Positions 8,175 to 16,947 of a DNA stretch of 64,000 bases are shown here, piece by piece (the stretch's first letter is position 1; each line of letters starts with the position of its first letter). The stretch spans positions 372,001 to 436,000 of the forward strand of contig WLWZ01000001.1 in assembly GCA_012103315.1 (NCBI GenBank), read 5' to 3'. Both the position numbers and the translations under genes were made by a program. This stretch comes from Alphaproteobacteria bacterium (lineage in GTDB: Bacteria; Pseudomonadota; Alphaproteobacteria; MPNO01; UBA2964). The notes beneath the pieces were generated by a model. The model saw nothing but the letters and a program-made list of their open reading frames with translations, ran no database searches and had not been told where the DNA came from.

Positions 8175-10511
8175 ATGGGTGAGACCGAATTTGGAATCGG
8201 ACAACCTGTCCGCCGAAAGGAAGACTTTCGGCTCCTAACAGGCGCCGGCCACTACACTGATGATATGAAATTGCCCGGACAGCTCCATGGCTATGTCGTT
8301 CGAAGTCCGCATGCTCACGCTTTACTCAATAGCATTGATATCAGTGGAGCAGCCAAGGCACAGGGCAATGTCGCGGTCCTGACGGCTGCGGATTACGAGG
8401 CTGATGGGTTAGGGCCTTTACCGCATGTGCCGAATCCGGCTCATATTACGCGTCCCAAATCTCCAGCATTTGAAAATTTGGATGGTTCAAAGGTCTTTCA
8501 TGGGCCGCACTTTCCGATGGTCCGAGAGAAAGTAAGGCATCTTGGAGAACCGGTCGCTTTTATCGTCGCCGAGACCGAAGCGCAGGCCATTGATGCGGCT
8601 GATCATGTTGTCGTTGATTACACAGCGCTTGATGCGGTAACCGATGTTCGCCGTGCAATAACGGAGAGCGCATCACAGCTGTGGGACGATGCTCCCGGCA
8701 ATGTCTGTTTTGACTCGGTATTAGGTGACAAAACGGCGACCGAAGAGGCATTTGCCAATGCCGATCACACCATCAAACTGGATCTCAGCAACAATCGCGT
8801 AACAGCAGTGTCGATGGAACCGCGCGGTGCCATTGGCATTTATGATGCCGCCAACGATCACTATACGCTGATTGCAGGTAGTCAGGGGTCCCATCGGATC
8901 AAAGACCCACTCGTAGCTTTGCTCGGCTGCGATCCTGAACAGGTTCGCGTGGTTTGTGAGGATGTTGGTGGCGGGTTCGGTATGCGGAACTGGCTGTTCC
9001 CGGAACTGGCGCTTGTGGTGTGGGCGGCTAAGCGCATTGGCCAGCCGGTGAAATGGATTTCGACGCGCTCAGAAGCCTTCCTCAGTGACATGCAGGCGCG
9101 TGATCTTGAGACAACGGCCGAGTTGGCGCTGGATAAGGACGGCGAATTTCTGGCGGTCCGGGTAGATCATCTCGGTAATGTCGGGGCGCATACCATGTCG
9201 TTTGTGCCGCTCGCCAATGGTGTGCGGCTGGTGACCAGTATTTATGACATTCCCAATGCCTATGTCCGGGTGCGTGGCGTGCTGACCAACACATTATCGA
9301 CCGGCCCATATCGCGGTGCCGGGCGACCCGAGGCGATGTTCAATATCGAACGGCTGATCGACGAGGCGGCAGCGGCAATCGGATTGGATCGCATTGAGCT
9401 ACGTCGCCGCAATCTAATCCCGCAGGATAAGTTACCGTATCTCAACCCGGTTGAGCTGACCTATGAATGTGGTGCCTTTGTCGAAAATATGGAGGCATCG
9501 CTAACGCTGGCTGATTGGCAAGGTTTCGACACCCGGCTGGCGGAATCTGGAGAACGAGGGTTGCTGCGGGGTATCGGTGTATCAAATTACGTCGAAACAC
9601 CGGTCGGGTTTCCGCGCGAGGTTTGTGACATCACGATTAACCCCTCCGGCCGCATAACCGTCGGCGTCGGAACGCATAGTCATGGACAGGGGCACGAAAC
9701 GAGTTTCGCCCAGGTTATAGCCGAGGAAATGTCGGTCGATTTCGACAAGGTGGACATCGTCTTTGGCGATACGGATATTGTTCCCGATGGTGGTGGGACT
9801 CATTCCAATCGCTCAATGCGCATCGCGGGAACGCTGATGGTCCAAGGCTGCGAGACGATTATCGAGCAAGGCAAAGCGCTGGCTGCTGAAAATCTGGAGG
9901 TCGCGGCGAGCGATATTGAGTATTGCAATGGTGCCTTTCTCGTCACTGGTACGGACCGTAAAATCAGCCTGTTCCATTTGGCTGCCAGAGCTGAAGAGCA
10001 GGGTACCCCGTTGGTCGCAAATGAAAGATTCCAGGGCCGGATACCGGCCTATCCGACGGGCTGTGCTGTCGTGGAAGTTGAGATTGATCCCGAAACGGGT
10101 GTGGTGACGATCTGCAATTGGTCGGCGATTGATGATGTCGGGCGGGTGATTAATCCGATGATCGTTGAGGGCCAGACGCATGGTGGTATCGCGCAAGGCA
10201 TTGGCCAAGCTTTGCTTGAAGATATTGCCTATGACGATGAAAGTGGTCAGCTGATAGGTGGGTCGTTCCTCGATTACTGTATGCCGCGCGCAGATGATCT
10301 GCCGTTCTTTCAGGCGGAGACTGTGAACAACGCGCCGACCCAGGGCAATCCACTCGGTGTGAAAGGCGGCGGTGAGGGCGGAACAACGCCGGCCCCCGCG
10401 GCTTTGATCAATGCGATTGTCGATGCCTTAAGACCGCTCGGCGTGAAAGATATCAAAATGCCGGCAACCCCTCTGCGGGTCTGGCAGGCTATTCAATCTG
10501 CGGGAAATTAG
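8175..10511 (+). CDS. xanthine dehydrogenase/CoxL-type molybdopterin-binding subunit
   Basis: The 778-residue protein is the large, molybdenum-cofactor-bearing subunit of a molybdenum hydroxylase. The N-terminus has RRKEDFRLLTGAGHYTDD, the middle has EDVGGGFGMRNWLFPE, followed by STGPYRGAGRPEA, and the C-terminus has the catalytic Glu in GGGEGGT. The AYxCSFR active-site loop of true CO dehydrogenases is absent, so CO oxidation is unlikely. Hydroxylation of a (hetero)aromatic or aldehyde substrate is a better guess. The FAD (CoxM) and 2Fe-2S (CoxS) subunit genes that normally flank such a gene are missing here. Its last codons overlap the convergent TauE gene by 4 bases. Confidence 0.9.
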   Translation: MGETEFGIGQPVRRKEDFRLLTGAGHYTDDMKLPGQLHGYVVRSPHAHALLNSIDISGAAKAQGNVAVLTAADYEADGLGPLPHVPNPAHITRPKSPAFENLDGSKVFHGPHFPMVREKVRHLGEPVAFIVAETEAQAIDAADHVVVDYTALDAVTDVRRAITESASQLWDDAPGNVCFDSVLGDKTATEEAFANADHTIKLDLSNNRVTAVSMEPRGAIGIYDAANDHYTLIAGSQGSHRIKDPLVALLGCDPEQVRVVCEDVGGGFGMRNWLFPELALVVWAAKRIGQPVKWISTRSEAFLSDMQARDLETTAELALDKDGEFLAVRVDHLGNVGAHTMSFVPLANGVRLVTSIYDIPNAYVRVRGVLTNTLSTGPYRGAGRPEAMFNIERLIDEAAAAIGLDRIELRRRNLIPQDKLPYLNPVELTYECGAFVENMEASLTLADWQGFDTRLAESGERGLLRGIGVSNYVETPVGFPREVCDITINPSGRITVGVGTHSHGQGHETSFAQVIAEEMSVDFDKVDIVFGDTDIVPDGGGTHSNRSMRIAGTLMVQGCETIIEQGKALAAENLEVAASDIEYCNGAFLVTGTDRKISLFHLAARAEEQGTPLVANERFQGRIPAYPTGCAVVEVEIDPETGVVTICNWSAIDDVGRVINPMIVEGQTHGGIAQGIGQALLEDIAYDDESGQLIGGSFLDYCMPRADDLPFFQAETVNNAPTQGNPLGVKGGGEGGTTPAPAALINAIVDALRPLGVKDIKMPATPLRVWQAIQSAGN

Positions 10512-11314
10512 CTGCCAAAAATCTGGCGGGCGCCCTTGAAGACGAGGGCTGCTGCACCGGCCAGCAGTAAAACCTGTAACGCAAAATAGAAACGCTGATC
10601 GCTTGCTACTTTGAAAGCGTGCGCGCCAAGCCATGTCGCGCCAAAAACCAGTGGTGCGAGCACGAGACCTTCAGTGATGAGTGTCGGGGTGATCAGCCCC
10701 GCCGTTGTCAGGGCGAAAGCCCTCATGAACATGGTCATGGCTGACAGCATGACGTTGGTGCCGCGCAAGGCGTCCGGCGTCGGGCAGGCATGTCGTAGAT
10801 AGACAACCAAAAAATAGAAGGCACCAGCGCCGCTGATGCCGCCCATCGTGCCACCGACAAAAGAGAAGCTGCCTGTAATTTTGCGCGATCTGATATCCAA
10901 ATGGGCGAGCAATTTTTCGACCAGCTTGAAGGCATCCATGAGGATAACCAACACGATTAAGATGCCCAGAATAATTTGTAACGTGATGCCGGACAGAATT
11001 GTAAACACCCATGTACCGAAGAGGGTGCCCACCGCCATGCCAACTACCAGTGGTTTTGCAACCTGCCAATCGGTGGTCCGGAAGCCGGAGGGCAGCAAAT
11101 GCAGCTGCGCGACGATTGTGGTCATAAGGGCTAATAGAATGGCGTGATGCGGGCCCAGGATAAACGTTGTTGCGACAACAATCGGCATGTTGGAGCCAAA
11201 GCCGAAGGCACCCCGAATGAAGCAGCCGCCGGCATGAGCCAATGCAACCAACGCGACCGCCCACCAGGTCAGGTTCTCAAAGGGCATTACGCCGAACGGA
11301 AGCCACTCAAACAT
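10508..11314 (-). CDS. TauE/SafE family sulfite exporter-like permease
   Basis: The 268-residue protein consists almost wholly of hydrophobic segments (about seven or eight) with the two related halves typical of TauE/SafE proteins. It contains the glycine-rich GAFGFGSNMPIVVATTFIL near the N-terminus and GGTMGGISGAGAFYFLVVYL in the middle. Such permeases move sulfite, sulfoacetate or other organic anions across the inner membrane. It faces the UbiD-TauD-molybdoenzyme operon and overlaps it by 4 bases at the 3' end. A second member of the family ends the operon at 37796-42618. The transported compound cannot be told from sequence. Confidence 0.85.
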   Translation of the reverse strand: MFEWLPFGVMPFENLTWWAVALVALAHAGGCFIRGAFGFGSNMPIVVATTFILGPHHAILLALMTTIVAQLHLLPSGFRTTDWQVAKPLVVGMAVGTLFGTWVFTILSGITLQIILGILIVLVILMDAFKLVEKLLAHLDIRSRKITGSFSFVGGTMGGISGAGAFYFLVVYLRHACPTPDALRGTNVMLSAMTMFMRAFALTTAGLITPTLITEGLVLAPLVFGATWLGAHAFKVASDQRFYFALQVLLLAGAAALVFKGARQIFGS

Positions 11315-11351
11315 GTAAGAAATTACTCAAATCGTCCAACTATTGGTTGTG

Positions 11352-11367
11352 TATGATTTATATCATA
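11352..11367. promoter_or_regulatory. small dyad upstream of the TauE gene
   Basis: TATGAT-N4-ATCATA forms perfect 6-base arms about 40-55 bases before the permease start codon, in an AT-rich 229-base gap. The size suits a MarR-type operator, and a MarR gene lies just beyond. The link is only an inference, and AT-rich DNA can yield such dyads by chance. Confidence 0.3.
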
Positions 11368-11543
11368 TGAAAAAAAGTAAACCAAACCTGTGTGGCACGA
11401 TTACTTTTGCGAGAGTGTATAGAAATCTGCGATAAATTCTAGTATTAAGAGTGTTGTTCTCTTTTTGTACTCAATATTTACTAGAAATTACAATTTTAAG
11501 AAGATATTTCGGTGTTCGTCGCGGATTGTAAATCGATAACGAT

Positions 11544-11990
11544 TTAATTATCCATTTCGGTAGCCCGCGCGATCAACTTGTCGAGCGATTTATGCAAACT
11601 GCCAAGTTCTCGGCGGCTCAGGCTAGACACTAACGTCTGATATCGTTCGTTGGCGACTGGGACTATCTTTTCATATAAGGAGTCACCAGAGCTGGTGAGC
11701 GACAGGCGAAAACTGCGTCGGTCGTCCGGGTTGCGTTTGCGCTGAATATTGCCGGCTTTTTCTTGTCGCTGGATGGCCCGGCTGATCGCCATCTTATCCA
11801 TTGCCCAGCGGTCGGTGATCTCTGTCGCTGTTGATCCTGGATAGCGAGCAAGGGTTAAAACAACCCGCCATTCCGGCACAGTAATACCCATATCATCAAG
11901 ATGGTCGCTATACGCGCCACCAATCAGATTAGCGAGGATATGAATGGCCGACAGAATGTCGTCGGCAGATCGGGTGTCGTCGTACGGCAT
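11544..11990 (-). CDS. MarR family transcriptional regulator
   Basis: The 148-residue protein (from the ATG at 11990; an in-frame TTG lies 18 bases upstream) has the winged helix-turn-helix of MarR proteins. The recognition region is TATEITDRWAMDKMAISRAIQRQEKAG (shown here only to place it, about residues 55-81), and the wing contains NPDDRRSFRLSLT. Such dimeric regulators usually repress nearby genes and are released by small phenolic or carboxylic ligands. It lies downstream of the cyclodeaminase-like gene on the same strand, with 31 bases between, and may control the divergent dioxygenase operon. Confidence 0.88.
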   Translation of the reverse strand: MPYDDTRSADDILSAIHILANLIGGAYSDHLDDMGITVPEWRVVLTLARYPGSTATEITDRWAMDKMAISRAIQRQEKAGNIQRKRNPDDRRSFRLSLTSSGDSLYEKIVPVANERYQTLVSSLSRRELGSLHKSLDKLIARATEMDN

Positions 11991-12021
11991 TGCTGGTTTA
12001 CGTTCCAATCTTATAAATTAA

Positions 12022-13116
12022 TCACTGAGTACCTGGTATCGGGATATCCATTTCGTTGCCACGGCCCAGCTCTTTGGCGCGGTCAAAGACGATTTTGGCG
12101 AGCGCCATATCGGCGGCGGCTGTCCCGTTATTGTTGAAATGATAGGTGATCTGCTCATCCGATGTTCGGCCGGGGTGTGCGCCAGTAAGGATTGACCCCA
12201 GGGAAAGAACGTCGTCTTCGGTGATGATGCCCTGCTGGATGGGGTCGTAGAGACCGGCCTGTTTCTCCTGCGTTACAGAGTCGACATGATTGACGGCGAT
12301 GACATCGGCGCGCCGTACTGTCTCGTCGTCATTCTCGCGTCGCCCACTTTTGAGCCAGCCGCCCTCGACGAGCGCGCTGTTTGATCCGACAACGGTAACA
12401 ACGTGTTGGCCGGGCTCAAGCAGGGAACCGTCAAACACTGGCACGTTTGAGTCGGTGGCTGAGATGATAACATCGGAGTCTTTGATAACCTCTTCCGGGG
12501 TTTCCACCGGGACGACTTCCTTGCCAATCATTGGCGCCATTTGATCGCAGAACGCCACTCGGTTTTCCGGGTTGCGGCTATAGACTTTGACCTTTTCGAT
12601 ATCGCGCACTGCATTGATGGCGAGGATTTTATTCACTGCCTGACCGCCGGAGCCAAATAGCCCGAACACTTTTGAGTCTTTACGAGCCAGGGCACCAACA
12701 CCAACACCGGTGGTGGCACCCGTGCGAAAGGCCATGATGCTGGTGAACCCAGTACGCTCGTCGAAAATCTCTCCCATCATCATACCGTCGAGCTTGGCGG
12801 TCTCGGAATTCCACAATAAATAAACCGGATGTTCACGATAGGGATAAGACTGGTTACTGCCCTCGTGACTGACCATCTCAGCGCGGGTCAATGACCCGAT
12901 GACTCCGAGCCCCGGAATACCACCAGGGAAGTTGGAAACCCGTGTCCCTTCAGGGGAATGAACCCGGCGTCGCGGCGCGTTGCCGATCGGAAATTCGTCG
13001 GCTTCCTTATAACCCTGGGCGATGGCGGCAACCGCCTCTTCCATATTAATGAGCCCCTTAATCTCGTCGGGTCCGAGGATAAGGATTGCATTGCGGTTTG
13101 GTCGATCTACGGCCAT
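12022..13116 (-). CDS. ornithine cyclodeaminase / mu-crystallin family protein
   Basis: The 364-residue product, from an ATG preceded by AGGGAAC at good spacing, has the NAD(P)-binding core of the ornithine cyclodeaminase/mu-crystallin family. Visible parts are FGLFGSGGQAVNKILAINAV, the strand KVKVYSRNPENRV, and VIISATDSNVPVFDGSLL. Members include ornithine and lysine cyclodeaminases, ketimine reductases and alanine or tauropine-type dehydrogenases. It is divergent from the triple TauD operon, sharing a 125-base promoter region, which suggests a linked pathway on an amino or imino acid. Substrate is not deducible. Confidence 0.87.
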   Translation of the reverse strand: MAVDRPNRNAILILGPDEIKGLINMEEAVAAIAQGYKEADEFPIGNAPRRRVHSPEGTRVSNFPGGIPGLGVIGSLTRAEMVSHEGSNQSYPYREHPVYLLWNSETAKLDGMMMGEIFDERTGFTSIMAFRTGATTGVGVGALARKDSKVFGLFGSGGQAVNKILAINAVRDIEKVKVYSRNPENRVAFCDQMAPMIGKEVVPVETPEEVIKDSDVIISATDSNVPVFDGSLLEPGQHVVTVVGSNSALVEGGWLKSGRRENDDETVRRADVIAVNHVDSVTQEKQAGLYDPIQQGIITEDDVLSLGSILTGAHPGRTSDEQITYHFNNNGTAAADMALAKIVFDRAKELGRGNEMDIPIPGTQ

Positions 13117-13168
13117 TAGTCTTGTTCCCTGTTCGCGGTTGTTTATTAGTTTATGCCTGCATCCTATT

Positions 13169-13184
13169 TGTGCGTTGCCGCACA
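13169..13184. promoter_or_regulatory. dyad in the divergent promoter region
   Basis: TGTGCG-N4-CGCACA has perfect 6-base arms and sits between the divergent cyclodeaminase-like gene and the TauD operon. It is flanked by a second, outer GCCTG...CAGGC pair. It is a candidate operator, possibly for the nearby MarR protein. No experimental or family consensus is matched. Confidence 0.35.
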
Positions 13185-13241
13185 GGCAAGCGGGCGACGC
13201 CATCTTTGAAGAAATTGGCAAATTCGCCTATAGTTTTGCCC

Positions 13242-14114
13242 ATGAACATTAAGGTGGAAGCGCTTGATGCGCCGTGCGGCGCGCGGATTACCGGTGTTGA
13301 TCTTGGCACCGAGCTCGACGCCGCGACTTATGCAGCGATCCATCAGGCGTGGCTGGATTACCAGGTGCTGGTTTTTCCTAATATTGAGATGACGGAAGAA
13401 GACCAGATACGTTTCACCAAACATTGGGGTGAGATGCCGCTGCGCAAGCGCTATGCCGGACGCCGCGAAGAAGGTCGCCGCAGTCATGAATCTATCATGC
13501 TGATCAGCAACATCCGCGAGAATGGCGAACCCATCGGATCGCTGCCCGATGGCGATATGATGTTCCATTCTGACGGCCAGTATGATGAGCATCCATATCG
13601 CTACACCATGCTCTATGCGTTGGAGGTGCCGAGCTCTGGCGGGAACACCTTGTTCGCCAATCTCTACAAAGCCTATGAGACTTTGCCAGATGATTTGAAG
13701 AACCGACTCTGTGATGTGCAGGCGCAGCACGGTTATTACGCGGGCCGTCATGTGACCCCCGAAATCCTCAAGACGCTGGGGATCGAACGCGTTGCCGATA
13801 ATTGGGCGCACCCGATCTTTACGGCGCATGAAGAAACTAGCCGGACGGTGCTCTATGTTAGCCGCCTACTAACCCAAAGCCTGCGTGGCTTGCCGGAAGA
13901 TGAGGGCAATGACATTCTCGATCGACTGCTGGACCATGTGGAAAGCACTGATCTGGTTTATGAGCATGTCTGGTCACCGGGTGATTTTGTGATTTGGGAT
14001 AATCGTTGTCTTAATCATGCAAGAACAGATTTTTCGGCGGGTGAAAGGCGGTTGCTTCGACGCACCACGGTGCAGGGCGTACGGCCCGGGGCGGCTGTCG
14101 AGACGGCGGCCTGA
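13242..14114 (+). CDS. TauD/TfdA family dioxygenase, tandem paralogue 1
   Basis: The ATG at 13242 gives a 290-residue protein beginning MNIKVEALDAPCGARITGVDL, which matches its paralogues; the frame is open further upstream but that part resembles nothing. Ligands are His109-x-Asp111 (MMFHSDGQYDEHP) and His259 (WDNRCLNHARTDF), with the 2-oxoglutarate Arg in GERRLLRRTT. All catalytic residues are therefore kept. It is the first of three dioxygenases in a row, 20 bases from the next. It is followed by a 4,5-dihydroxyphthalate decarboxylase-like gene and faces a cyclodeaminase-like gene. Substrate unknown. Confidence 0.92.
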   Translation: MNIKVEALDAPCGARITGVDLGTELDAATYAAIHQAWLDYQVLVFPNIEMTEEDQIRFTKHWGEMPLRKRYAGRREEGRRSHESIMLISNIRENGEPIGSLPDGDMMFHSDGQYDEHPYRYTMLYALEVPSSGGNTLFANLYKAYETLPDDLKNRLCDVQAQHGYYAGRHVTPEILKTLGIERVADNWAHPIFTAHEETSRTVLYVSRLLTQSLRGLPEDEGNDILDRLLDHVESTDLVYEHVWSPGDFVIWDNRCLNHARTDFSAGERRLLRRTTVQGVRPGAAVETAA

Positions 14115-14134
14115 GGAAAGAAGAGGAGAGGATC

Positions 14135-14986
14135 ATGCAGATTGAAAAGCTCACCGATGTTGTTGGAGCACGGATTACCGGTCTTGACCTTTCACGGGCG
14201 CTCGACGCTGAAACCCATGCCAAATTGCATCAGGCTTGGCTTGATCATCAGGTGCTGGTGATCCCCGATCAGGATTTTACGCAGGAAGAACAGATCCGCT
14301 TTGCCCGTACTTGGGGAGAGTTCCCAAAACGCGAGCGCTATAATGTGCGGATGGAAAAAGACACTGCCGATAAGTCGATCATGCTGGTCAGCAACATTCG
14401 CGAGAACGGTAAACTCATCGGGTCACTGCCGGATGGCGAGATGATGTTCCACACCGACGGTGCCTATGATGAGCACCCCTATAACTACACCATGCTGTTT
14501 GCGCTGGAGTTGCCTAAAACCGGCGGCCATACGCTGTTCGCGAATATGTATGCCGCCTATGAAGCGCTACCGGGTGACATGAAGCGTAAGCTCGCCGATT
14601 GCACGGCACATCACGGCTATTATTCTGGCACCGTGCAGCGCGGCCAACCGGTCGGGGGCTTCAATGGCGAGTTTTCTCACCCGGTTTTTATCGAGCATAA
14701 CGAGACCGGTCGTACGGCGCTGTTTATCAGTCGCCTCCTAACGCTGCGGATTAACGAGCTGTCCGAGGCGGAGAGCGATGAAATTCTGGAATTCCTGTTC
14801 GACCATACCGAAAAACGCGAGTTCATATACGAGCATGTATGGTCGCTTGGCGATCTAGTGATGTGGGACAATCGCTGTCTCAACCACGCCCGCACTGACT
14901 TTCCGCACGAGGAACGGCGGCTGTTGCGGCGTAATGTGATCCAAGGTGTGCGCCCCGAGCGCGGTCGTGTCGATGTTGCGGCGTAA
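14135..14986 (+). CDS. TauD/TfdA family dioxygenase, tandem paralogue 2
   Basis: This 283-residue dioxygenase starts at an ATG after GAAGAGGAGAGG. It keeps His106-x-Asp108 in MMFHTDGAYDEHP, His251 in MWDNRCLNHARTDF and the Arg-rich ERRLLRRN. It is about as close to paralogue 1 as to paralogue 3, with differences concentrated in the loop at about residues 66-80 and the tail. In related enzymes that loop lies over the active site, so the copies may differ in substrate. It sits 9 bases before the next gene, consistent with translation from one message. Confidence 0.92.
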   Translation: MQIEKLTDVVGARITGLDLSRALDAETHAKLHQAWLDHQVLVIPDQDFTQEEQIRFARTWGEFPKRERYNVRMEKDTADKSIMLVSNIRENGKLIGSLPDGEMMFHTDGAYDEHPYNYTMLFALELPKTGGHTLFANMYAAYEALPGDMKRKLADCTAHHGYYSGTVQRGQPVGGFNGEFSHPVFIEHNETGRTALFISRLLTLRINELSEAESDEILEFLFDHTEKREFIYEHVWSLGDLVMWDNRCLNHARTDFPHEERRLLRRNVIQGVRPERGRVDVAA

Positions 14987-14995
14987 GGTGAGATC

Positions 14996-15853
14996 ATGAG
15001 CATTACCGTCGAACCGATTTCAGACGCTGTGGGTGCGCGGATCACCGATATTGATCTTCGCGAGGATATGTCGCCGGAGACTTTTAAAGCCGTGCATCAG
15101 GCGATGATGGATTATCAGGTGCTGGTGTTTCCTGGACAGGAACTCGATGAGGAAGATCAGCTGCGCTTTACCAGACATTTTGGCGAGCCCGGCGGACGTA
15201 ATCGTAAAGTCCCGACGGCGGAAGGTGATCGGGTCTCACATCCCGGCATTATGCTGATCAGCAATATCCGTAAAGACGGCAAACCGATTGGCTCTCTGCC
15301 AGATGGCGAGATGATGTTTCATTCCGATGGTGCCTACGCCAAGCGCCCGTTCCGCTACACGTTGCTTTATGCGATTGAGATTCCGTCAGTGGGTGGCAAC
15401 ACCAAGTTCGCTAATCTGTATAAGGCCTATGACGCGTTACCAAACGATCTCAAGACTCGGCTCGCTGATGCCCGCGCCGAACAGGTTTATTACGCCGGTA
15501 GCGTGCAAAAGGATCAGCCATCGGCGTCGTTAACCGGCAGCCGAATTCATCCGTTATTTATCGCGCATGAGGAAACCGGGCGCCCGTCGCTCTATGCCAG
15601 CCGTTTGATCACCACGCGGATTGATGGCTTGCCGGAGGATGAAAGCGAAGAAATTCTTGAGCAGATCTGCGATATCGCCGAACGCGATGAGTTTGTCTAT
15701 GAGCATGTCTGGACACCGGGTGATTTTGTCATGTGGGATAATCGCTGCACCAATCACGCACGCACTGACTTTTCCGAAGGCGAACGCCGCCTGTTGCGCC
15801 GCACCACAGTAATGGGTGTTGACCCGCTGCCCGCTACCGCTGAAGCGGCCTAG
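14996..15853 (+). CDS. TauD/TfdA family dioxygenase, tandem paralogue 3
   Basis: The 285-residue third copy keeps the iron ligands His109-x-Asp111 (MMFHSDGAYAKRP) and His254 (MWDNRCTNHARTDF). It differs from copies 1 and 2 by having AKRP in place of DEHP just after the HxD motif, which adds positive charge beside the iron site. The loop at about residues 66-82 is also distinct. It is followed after 14 bases by the decarboxylase/binding-protein-like gene. Three intact tandem copies suggest divergence of substrate rather than gene dosage alone. Confidence 0.92.
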   Translation: MSITVEPISDAVGARITDIDLREDMSPETFKAVHQAMMDYQVLVFPGQELDEEDQLRFTRHFGEPGGRNRKVPTAEGDRVSHPGIMLISNIRKDGKPIGSLPDGEMMFHSDGAYAKRPFRYTLLYAIEIPSVGGNTKFANLYKAYDALPNDLKTRLADARAEQVYYAGSVQKDQPSASLTGSRIHPLFIAHEETGRPSLYASRLITTRIDGLPEDESEEILEQICDIAERDEFVYEHVWTPGDFVMWDNRCTNHARTDFSEGERRLLRRTTVMGVDPLPATAEAA

Positions 15854-15867
15854 GCTTAAACAAACAT

Positions 15868-16857
15868 ATGGCAGTTCTTCCTCTCTCCATTGCGACCGGC
15901 CCCTATGACCGTGTTGCGGCGCTGCGTCTTGGCGAGATCAAGCCCGAAGGCATTGACCTTCAGTATCATTCACAAGTGCCGGTGCATGGCATCTTTGTTG
16001 CGATGGCCGAGCGCGAAGCGTGGGATGCGTCGGAATTGTCGTTGGCGCTCTATACCGTCAAACGCGCCCGCGCACTGGCGGGCGGTGAGCCCTTTCCCTT
16101 TACCGCCATTCCGGTGTTTCCGTCGCGGGTATTCCGGCACGGCAATATCTTTATCAACCGCCAGGCCGGGATCGCCACGCCAAAAGATTTAGAAGGCAAG
16201 CGCATTGGCATTCAGGAATATCGTCAGTCAGCGGGCATTTGGATTCGCGGCATTTTGCGCGATGAGTACAATGTCGATACCGAGACTATTCAGTGGGTCG
16301 AAGGCGGGGTAAATGAACCACGCTCACCGACCGCCAGCGATATTCGCCCTGACAGAGAGATCAATATCACCCGGCTGAAACAGGGAGATACGCTCAGCGA
16401 CGCCCTCGCGACCGGTGAGATCGATGCCATCATCGCGGCCCGCCAACCGACCTGTGCTAAGACGTCCGATGATGTCTTGCGGCTGATCCCCGATTATCGC
16501 GATGCCGAACGGGCCTATTTTGAGAAGACCGGCATCTTCCCGATCATGCACACGCTGGTGATCCGTGATGCGGTCTATAATGAAAACCCGTGGATCGCTA
16601 AAAGCCTGTTCAATGCGTTTGAAGCGTCAAAGGCCAAGGCCGCCGAGCTAATGGCCTATACCGGTGCGATGGTGGTGATGACGCCGTGGCTGCTTGACGC
16701 GGTCGATGAAATGAATGCGATCTTTGACGGTGACGCCTGGCCCTATGGTTTAGAGGCAAACCGCCGCCATCTCGATACTTTCACCCGTTATTTAGTGGAA
16801 GAGGGGTTCTTGCCTGAAGCGCCCGCGCTGGATGACCTGTTTGTGAGTGTGGGGTAA
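15868..16857 (+). CDS. 4,5-dihydroxyphthalate decarboxylase-like / SBP-fold protein
   Basis: The 329-residue protein resembles proteins annotated as 4,5-dihydroxyphthalate decarboxylase, a family that shares the periplasmic-binding-protein fold (NMT1/THI5-like). Characteristic pieces are FTAIPVFPSRVFRHGNIFIN, the glycine-lysine turn in DLEGKRIGIQEYRQSAGIWIRGIL and DEIDAIIAARQP-like text near residue 190. There is no signal peptide, so it is cytosolic, which fits an enzyme better than a transport binding protein. It is the last gene of the triple-dioxygenase operon, 14 bases after it. A decarboxylase acting on a product of the dioxygenases is a reasonable inference; the annotated name should not be read as the true substrate. 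Confidence 0.75.
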   Translation: MAVLPLSIATGPYDRVAALRLGEIKPEGIDLQYHSQVPVHGIFVAMAEREAWDASELSLALYTVKRARALAGGEPFPFTAIPVFPSRVFRHGNIFINRQAGIATPKDLEGKRIGIQEYRQSAGIWIRGILRDEYNVDTETIQWVEGGVNEPRSPTASDIRPDREINITRLKQGDTLSDALATGEIDAIIAARQPTCAKTSDDVLRLIPDYRDAERAYFEKTGIFPIMHTLVIRDAVYNENPWIAKSLFNAFEASKAKAAELMAYTGAMVVMTPWLLDAVDEMNAIFDGDAWPYGLEANRRHLDTFTRYLVEEGFLPEAPALDDLFVSVG

Positions 16858-16947
16858 AGGTGCGGGTTAGTTGCTCCGTAAGTTTAGGTTTAAATGTTTT
16901 CTTTCTTACGATAGAGGTTTATTTGTACTACCGTAAGGTGTGTGTGA

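Noticed and set aside
8175..10511. Aerobic CO dehydrogenase large subunit (coxL)
   Set aside because: The AYxCSFR active-site loop is missing, and coxM/coxS are not adjacent.
13164..13829. 221-codon minus-strand frame opposite the first tandem dioxygenase
   Set aside because: The plus strand carries the full HxD...H dioxygenase; the reverse reading has no family resemblance.
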